DNA of 27,810 bases, from positions 1 through 27,810 of the forward strand of contig MSJH02000413.1 of assembly GCA_001931875.2 (NCBI GenBank), read 5' to 3'. The notes beneath the pieces were generated by a model. It was given only the letters and a program-made list of their open reading frames with translations, did no database searches and was not told where the DNA came from. The first letter of the stretch is position 1; each line of letters begins with the position of its first letter. Of this stretch, positions 22,272 to 27,810 are shown in pieces. This DNA comes from Byssochlamys sp. IMV 00236 (taxonomy: Eukaryota; Ascomycota; Eurotiomycetes; Eurotiales; Thermoascaceae). Made by a program: the position numbers and the translations under genes.

Positions 22272-23755
22272 ATGTCCCCTGCTGCTACAGCTACTGCACT
22301 TACTACACCTACAGCACCAACAACAACAGGTGCCTTGCCTGGCCACGTTGAAAACCTAACAGGTGCTCAAACAGATATGCTCAAAGCCATGTGGAGTCGT
22401 CTATTCGAACTGTTCAAACAAAAAGGTACAGAATATAAACCAGAACCAAAGACAGAAAAGGCTCCTTCTGTCAAGAAGACGGGCTGGTTTGGTAAAAAGG
22501 CTGCTACCGAAGAAAAGAGTACAGATGTTTTTCTTGGCACCACAACTGATCCTTCTTGGATGAGCTTACCTCTCGAAAAGGCATTGCCCTTGATTCCTGG
22601 TACACAACTTCGAGCTACCTTTTGGAACATGGTGGCCACAGACAATCCGGACGCAGTTGTCCTTCGATTCTTGCGTGCTCGAAAGTGGGATATAGATGCC
22701 GCCTACAACATGATCACCAATACACTTCGATGGCGTTTGCATATGCGTGTGGATGATATCGTCGCTCTTGGTGAAAATGGAATACGTGATGAATTGAATA
22801 AGTTACAACCTGATCTTGGCGATTGCTTCATCACTCAGCTTAATTCTGGTAAGGCTTATTTGGGTGGACCTGACAAAGCTGATCGTGGCATATGGTAAAA
22901 TATCATTTTGAAACTCTGTGTGGATTGAATCTCACATCAACTATAGTTTCATCAATGTCAATCTACACAGAAAAGAAGATCAACCGAGTGAAGTGATCAA
23001 GCTTTTGACAATTTACGTTATGGAGACTTCTCGAATGATAGTGCATCAACCTGTGGAAGCAGCTTGTATTGTTTTCAATATGGACGGATTTACATTAAAA
23101 AATATGGTATGTGTATAAACATGATGGTTAAAGAGGCGATGGACAAAGTGTAACGTCGTTTATATTAACTTTGCTATAGGACTTTGATTTTGTCAAGTTC
23201 CTCGTTACATGCTTTGAGGCTTATTACCCAGAGACACTAGGATCTTGCTTGATCCATAAGGCACCTTGGGTCTTTTCAACCGTCTGGTCTCTGATCACGC
23301 CTCTTTTGGATCCTGTAGTTGCTAGCAAGATCCATTTTACAAAGGACGTGGACGAATTGACACAATATGTTGATATTCCCGCTCTTCCAGGCAATATTTC
23401 TGGTGAAAAGGACAAAAAGACAAAAGATGAAGCCACCAAAGTGGATCCTGTTTCCCCAGGCACACTTGATAAGCCATCAACGCCTGCTTATCAAGAATAT
23501 TTATCCATGATTGAAACATACGAGGCAGAGACAAACCAATGGACAAAGATTAAATCAGCCGAAAAGGATGCAAGCTGTAGCGCCAGACGTGAGCTCGCAA
23601 GGGAACTCCGTTTGGCTCGTGTGAATGCAGAAAGAGATATACGAGGCCCTTCTTCGTATGAAGCCAAAGGTCTTGCCACAATAAACGAAAAGGGTCGCCT
23701 TATTCTTGACTTTGGTGGTGACTGGACACCTTTAGATATTACCGAATCAGTCTAA
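22272..23755 (+). CDS. Sec14-like CRAL-TRIO lipid-transfer protein, three exons, 452 aa
   Basis: Exons are 22272-22894, 22947-23106 and 23180-23755; introns of 52 and 73 nt (GTAAAA...TATAG, GTATGT...TATAG) join in frame. After a low-complexity Thr/Ala N-terminus and a Lys-rich region (about 55-85) comes a CRAL-TRIO N-terminal helix bundle with VVLRFLRARKWDIDAAYNM near 137-155. The lipid-binding domain follows, spanning exons 1-3: INVNLHRKEDQP, IVFNMDGFTLKNMDF, and VTCFEAYYPETLG then APWVF and WSLITPLLDP, the usual gate-helix region. The C-terminus has a charged Arg/Glu-rich helix. The arrangement is closest to the Csr1/Sfh2-type yeast Sec14 homologues, which exchange phosphatidylinositol or other lipids between membranes. 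It lies 1 kb downstream of FAS on the same strand and tail-to-tail with the chitinase gene. The upstream in-frame ATG at 22209 would add only a hydrophobic translated leader; 22272 is preferred. Confidence 0.9.
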
Positions 23756-23793
23756 TTCCTTCTTACTACCGTAATTTATTTATTTACCCAAAC

Positions 23794-23799
23794 AATAAA
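23794..23799 (+). terminator. Candidate poly(A) signal, CRAL-TRIO gene
   Basis: AATAAA lies 38 nt after the stop codon, within the 151-bp gap to the oppositely oriented chitinase gene. Confidence 0.4.
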
Positions 23800-23853
23800 C
23801 TTGTTGCATATTAAAGAATGCTAAATAGTCTGCATAAATTATAATTCTGCAAG

Positions 23854-23859
23854 TTTATT
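23854..23859 (-). terminator. Candidate poly(A) signal, chitinase gene
   Basis: The minus strand reads AATAAA 47 nt past the chitinase stop. The two convergent genes thus have signals close together, with the 3' UTRs probably overlapping. Confidence 0.4.
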
Positions 23860-23906
23860 TAAGAAATTAAACAGTAAAATGTAAATGATTATGGTCTAGT
23901 GTGCGC

Positions 23907-25462
23907 TTAGTGTCTAGCGCTTTGGACAGCATTCAACAGGCTGTGCTTGGAGTCATCCATTTCAAGAGACCAAATCATGCAACCAGCAAGACCTTCAGAC
24001 TTGGCATATTCCATCTTGGCTTGGATAGACTTGGGGTTTTCAAATGTCAAAAACTTGGAGTCAGCAGCATGGAAGGCATAGGGAGTTTGAGATTGTTCAT
24101 CCCAGTAGGACTTCCAGCCATTCTTGTTTTGTTGAATACCTTGAGCAACGATGGATCTGTATTGGAATTCACCAGTGTAGCCAGGCTTAGCACCAGGGCA
24201 AGGATCGGCAGCCAATTCATCATGCTTATCACCTTGGATAGGAGTATGGCCGTCAAGCTTGACATACATACCAGAGGTTTCGGTGATGGGTTGAGCAGTC
24301 TTGAGGGCCTTGCCGTAGAAGGTAATACCGATATGCATCTTGTTCTTGGGAATACCTGCGTTGGCCCAGAAACCAACGGTGGTATCGACACCCCAGCCGT
24401 GAGAGGAACCACGGATGGCAGCATTAGGAGCAGCAACATCGTTCCAGGAGCCGTTGTATTCGTAGGACATGAGATAGAAGTAATCAACAGTGGTGGCCCA
24501 GGCAGGATCAAAGCGTCTGATACCACGACCATTTTCATCATTGAAGGGACCAACAGGAGCAGCAACAGTGAGAGCTTTGTGGATCTTGGGATACTTAGCG
24601 TCAAGCTTCTTGCGTAATGCTTGGAAGAGAGCAAGATAGTTGGCGGTATCCTTGGGGTTTCTTTCACTGCAAGCAATGCTGTCAGGGCTATTGGGGAATT
24701 CTATAAAAAAAGGGGGCGTGTCAGATAAAGTCTTCTTAATCATCCAAGAAAAAAAAAAAACTTACCCCAGTCCAAGTTGACACCATCGAGGTTGTACTTG
24801 TCAACCAAGGCAACAATCTTGTTAGCAAAGGTTTCGCGGTTAGCATCAGCAACGAGAGAACTCATGTGGATGGATCCAGACCAACTATCATACAAGATTA
24901 GCTTGTGTCTTGTTTAAACAACTGTAACTTACCCAGCAACACTGATACTGACACCAACATTGTGCTTATGAGCTTCAGTGACAACTAGAGAAAGGGGTTA
25001 GTCAGCCTTTTAAATCGTATCGCGATCAATGTGTAACATACGCTTCTTCAAGTTGTTGCCGTCAAAGTTCTTGAGGTCGCCCTTGGCATTGGGTTCAGCA
25101 AAGGCATAGACAATGTGATCCAACTTGCTCCATACGATGTTCTTGGGGATATCCCAGTCAAGGACGTAGGCAACTATCTTGTGCTTAGGGTAAGCCTTTT
25201 GGTGAGCATGGGTAGTAGGCGTCTTCTTGGTAGTGGACTTCTTGGAGCCCTTCTTGGAGGTCTTCTTGGTAACTTTCTTGGTAGTCTTCTTCTTCTTTCC
25301 AGTAGAATGATGAGCAGGGGTATGATGTTTCTTGGGAGAATGCTTATTGTGATGATGAGCGACACTCTTATGCTTGGAGTGTCCCTTGGTATGAGAGGCA
25401 GCAGATGCTGTGTAGGTAAAGAGCACACAGAGTGCAATGAGAATAAATAAAAGATTACGCAT
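23907..25462 (-). CDS. Secreted GH18 chitinase with Lys/His-rich stalk, four exons, 461 aa
   Basis: Exons are 25462-25042, 24984-24933, 24884-24766 and 24700-23907; introns of 57, 48 and 65 nt join in frame. A signal peptide (1-21, ending TASA) leads into a strongly basic, His-rich stretch (about 22-95, e.g. HHHNKHSPKKHH and TTKKVTKKTSKKGSKK), and then a GH18 barrel starts at KIVAYVLDWD. The catalytic motif is DGVNLDWE at 191-198, Glu198 being the proton donor; its codon is split by intron 3. The position usually Asp in DGxDxDxE is Asn194. Later barrel strands are visible (YFYLMSYEYNGSWND, MHIGITFYGKAL, GCMIWSLEMDD with the late Trp). It hydrolyses beta-1,4-GlcNAc links in the cell wall, so roles in growth, autolysis or nutrition are possible. 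The basic stalk could hold the enzyme on the anionic (polyuronide/polyphosphate) mucoralean wall; that is inference. There is no separate carbohydrate-binding module. Confidence 0.93.
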
Positions 25463-25505
25463 TGCTAATGTGTGAAGAGAGAAAACACGAACAATGAAGG
25501 CAGGG

Positions 25506-25515
25506 TTTTTATATA
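25506..25515 (-). promoter_or_regulatory. TATA box of the chitinase gene
   Basis: On the minus strand TATATAAAAA stands about 45 nt before the start codon. The whole upstream gap to the RRP36 stop is only 152 bp, so the core promoter must be compact or overlap the neighbour's 3' end. Confidence 0.5.
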
Positions 25516-25553
25516 TCGCGATTTGCTGCCAAAGATTTATTTACAAAAATAGC

Positions 25554-25559
25554 TTTATT
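25554..25559 (-). terminator. Candidate poly(A) signal, RRP36 gene
   Basis: The minus strand reads AATAAA 56 nt past the RRP36 stop codon. It lies inside the short region that must also serve as the chitinase promoter. Confidence 0.35.
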
Positions 25560-25614
25560 CAATTTGTACAATATAATTAATTGAATTTGTGTAAATCTCA
25601 TTTTGTTGTTATGA

Positions 25615-26858
25615 TTACTCCGCGGCCGATCTCCTTTTGAACGGTAACTTCTTCTTGTCCTTGCTTGAATTCTTCTTACGACGTTTCTCCAAGATACGGT
25701 CGACTGCCTTATCTCCCAATCGTTGGTATCTATCCATCAACTCAAGCTTACGTTTCTCGGCTATTGTTTCAATGTCAGTATAGAAAGAATAAAAAGATGA
25801 ATAAACTTACATCTCTTGAGGAAGTAAGGCTTTTTCCCTTGTTTCACTAGTTCAGCTTCCTGCTTCTTTCTCTGTCGAATCAATTCTTGTTTTCTCTTTC
25901 GATCTTCTTTTGTTTTCTCCGAAGACACCTGTTAAATGAACAATTATAGGAATTAATTGGCCTCAGTGTAAAACGAAGAAACCGGATTTTTTTTTTACCA
26001 TTTTAGTCAACATCATTTTTAAGTTCTCTGCCGTTTCTGGATCTCGTTCCTTCTTGATTCGTTCCTTGAGCATGTCTATTTCAGATTTACGATACTCCTC
26101 TAAAAAACCGTATGATTTTTCAAATAAATCTTGGTTGAAGTGACCAGAAAGCTTATCAAATCTCGGGTCGCGTCGTTTCTATTTTATCCCATTGTATAAA
26201 TAAATCTCTCCCAGAAAAAAATGTTAACGTTTACCTCTGCTTGTAAAGGAACAACCGTTCTGAGTCGAGTGACAGCCCTTTTGGATGACATCTCCATGGG
26301 TCTATTGTTCTATTAGTTCTTTTCTATTGTTCGAATGTTTTATTATCAGATCCAACCTGTGTTTGCTTTCTCTTTTCATCTCTTGGTCGCTCTTTTTTAA
26401 CTTTTTATCCTTCTTTTTAAGCTGACTCACTGCTCCTTCGAGATCCTTCAAGATCTGTGCTTTAGACACTTTCCTCTTTTCTAATGTATCATTGACTCCC
26501 ATTTTATTGTTGATTTCCGCAAGTTGTTCAAATGATACATGAGCAAGATCTAATATATTATCGTCTTAAAAAAATAATCATTTAAGCACTCAAATTTTAC
26601 CTCTTTTCATTTTTGCTATTTTAGCTGCTCTATCATTCTCATCGTCTTCTATTTCACTTTCGTCTTCTTCTTCTTCCTGAATGAAGCCATTAGTCTCACA
26701 TTAAAGATTACTTTAAATTCAATTACATTCTCAGATTCACTTTGCTCATTCTCGTCAAACTCTTCTTCCTCACTTTCATCATATTCTTGTTCACTCTGAT
26801 CGTATTCTTCTTGTTCAGATTCACTTTCTATCGGCTTATTAATGTGCTTTCTCGCCAT
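25615..26858 (-). CDS. RRP36: rRNA biogenesis protein Rrp36, seven exons, 308 aa
   Basis: Exons are 26858-26727, 26676-26601, 26564-26357, 26301-26235, 26178-25999, 25928-25811 and 25760-25615; six introns of 36-70 nt all restore frame. The product has an acidic Ser/Glu/Asp N-terminus (about 10-65), then LAHVSFEQLAEINNKMG, a Lys-rich helical part, and the Rrp36 (formerly DUF947) domain. Family marks are KRRDPRFDKLSGHFN, SYGFLEEYRKSEI, then the long charged helix (KRKQELIRQRKKQEAELVKQ), GKKPYFLKRSEKRKLEL and the end KRRKKNSSKDKKKLPFKRR. Rrp36 is a nucleolar protein of the small-subunit processome needed for early 18S pre-rRNA cleavages. The length is normal for the family (yeast about 300 aa). 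Intron 2 (36 nt, 26600-26565) is unusually short but is required to keep the frame. It is transcribed towards the chitinase gene on the same strand. Confidence 0.92.
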
Positions 26859-27759
26859 TATTCCTTTTACTTGTAGAAAAAAAGAAAAAAAGAAAATAAA
26901 AAAAGACAGGTTCGGCTTATCAAAGCCACAGCTTGCATAAACTTACACATCAAGGCATCAGTTAATTGGGGAAATATGGATTATAAATGAAGAGAGAGAG
27001 AGTATTCATAAGACTAGATATACTATGACCGTAAGATAAGCATTCGCTCTTAATAACAGCAGGCTACATGACCAGCAATCCAACTTTACGTTCTGTCATG
27101 TTCGTCGTACACTTCCTGCACATGTTATCTATTCTAAAAGGGCTCTATTGTTGTTACATTGGTAATACAACCTTTTGCATTACTTTATCTCGACAATAGG
27201 AGCTGTAGTAAATCCCACCAGCTGACCAATTAATCTTGATATCATTATGGATATAATGTAATCTGCAAGATTGTAAATATGTGTGTAACCCAATTTCATT
27301 TTATTTCATTTATGAATGTATAAATACATCCCTTCCTGATTTGCTTTAGAGTGTGCGTAAGCATGTAGGAGATAAAGGATTATTTAAACATGAACCTATG
27401 TGTTTTATTTTACAAACCTTGTAATCATGTGCCTTGAAGGGGAACATCTTTCAAAAGCTGACATTTTAAAATAAATATATGCTAAAAAATCGATTATGTA
27501 AGAGATTTATTGTTTCTAATTATAGTCATGAAACAGTGACAGCAACATAAGTTAATACAATGGGGTTACCAAGAGTAACAAAGTAGTAACTAAGCAACAG
27601 GGATTACTTATTCAAGAATGATTCTAAAATTAGACGATTAGGCAAATTAATATATGGACGGTCATCCATTTTTTTATGGAAAGTGAGAGAAATGAAAAAA
27701 AAAAATTCAATATTTATCTGTATCAGATTACCTTTGTGTCTACTAGGCGGATTATTTAT

Positions 27760-27761
<2 letters not shown>
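26859..27761. other. AT-rich gene-free stretch
   Basis: I see no coding region longer than about 60 codons, no tRNA and no recognisable repeat family. It contains short GA and A-rich runs near 26880-27000 and a TATA-like TATAAATA near 27319. It is probably the upstream region of RRP36 and of a gene beyond the window. Confidence 0.5.

Positions 27762-27810
<49 letters not shown>
27762..27810. repeat. Terminal poly-T run, 49 nt
   Basis: The window ends in 49 uninterrupted T. This may be a true homopolymer, the A-tail of an inserted retroelement or processed copy on the minus strand, or an assembly edge effect. Confidence 0.7.

Overview
The window reads as nuclear DNA of a filamentous fungus, most likely Mucoromycota (Mucor/Rhizopus-type). 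The evidence is AT-rich intergenic DNA, many very short spliceosomal introns (36-70 nt, mostly GTAAG...AG), a nuclear tRNA-Tyr with an anticodon-loop intron, decayed MULE-type transposase DNA, and a type I fatty acid synthase whose beta and alpha halves form one chain. No genus is claimed. Every multi-exon model below was built by hand from splice signals, and each closes in frame across all its junctions; none has been tested against transcripts.

Left part (1-5.4 kb, mostly minus strand): an intron-containing tRNA-Tyr; a MULE transposase pseudogene that has lost catalytic residues; a small copper-fist regulator hidden by an early intron (170 aa); a four-helix membrane protein in four exons (203 aa); and a PA-TM-RING ubiquitin ligase in four exons (480 aa). 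A 0.9 kb gene-free stretch with an imperfect long hairpin follows.

Middle (6.3-23.8 kb, plus strand): a zinc-dependent medium-chain dehydrogenase of the formaldehyde-dehydrogenase-like type (438 aa); a patch of decayed DNA with a frameshifted helix-turn-helix transposase relic; the fused FAS (9434-21236, five exons, 3861 aa, order AT-ER-DH-MPT-ACP-KR-KS-PPT); and, 1 kb downstream, a Sec14/CRAL-TRIO lipid-transfer protein (452 aa). FAS makes C16/C18 acyl-CoA and Sec14-like proteins move phospholipids, so the two neighbours share a lipid theme, but nothing in the sequence shows co-regulation.

Right part (23.9-26.9 kb, minus strand): a secreted GH18 chitinase with a long Lys/His-rich segment before its catalytic domain (461 aa), tail-to-tail with the lipid-transfer gene, and then the ribosome-biogenesis factor Rrp36 in seven exons (308 aa). 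The last ~950 bases hold no gene I can support and end in 49 consecutive T.

The items most worth following up are the hidden copper-fist protein with a changed (K/R)GRP motif, the exact beta/alpha junction of the single-chain FAS, the C3HC4 RING in a family that usually has RING-H2, and the chitinase with an Asn in its DxxDxDxE motif plus a polycationic stalk.
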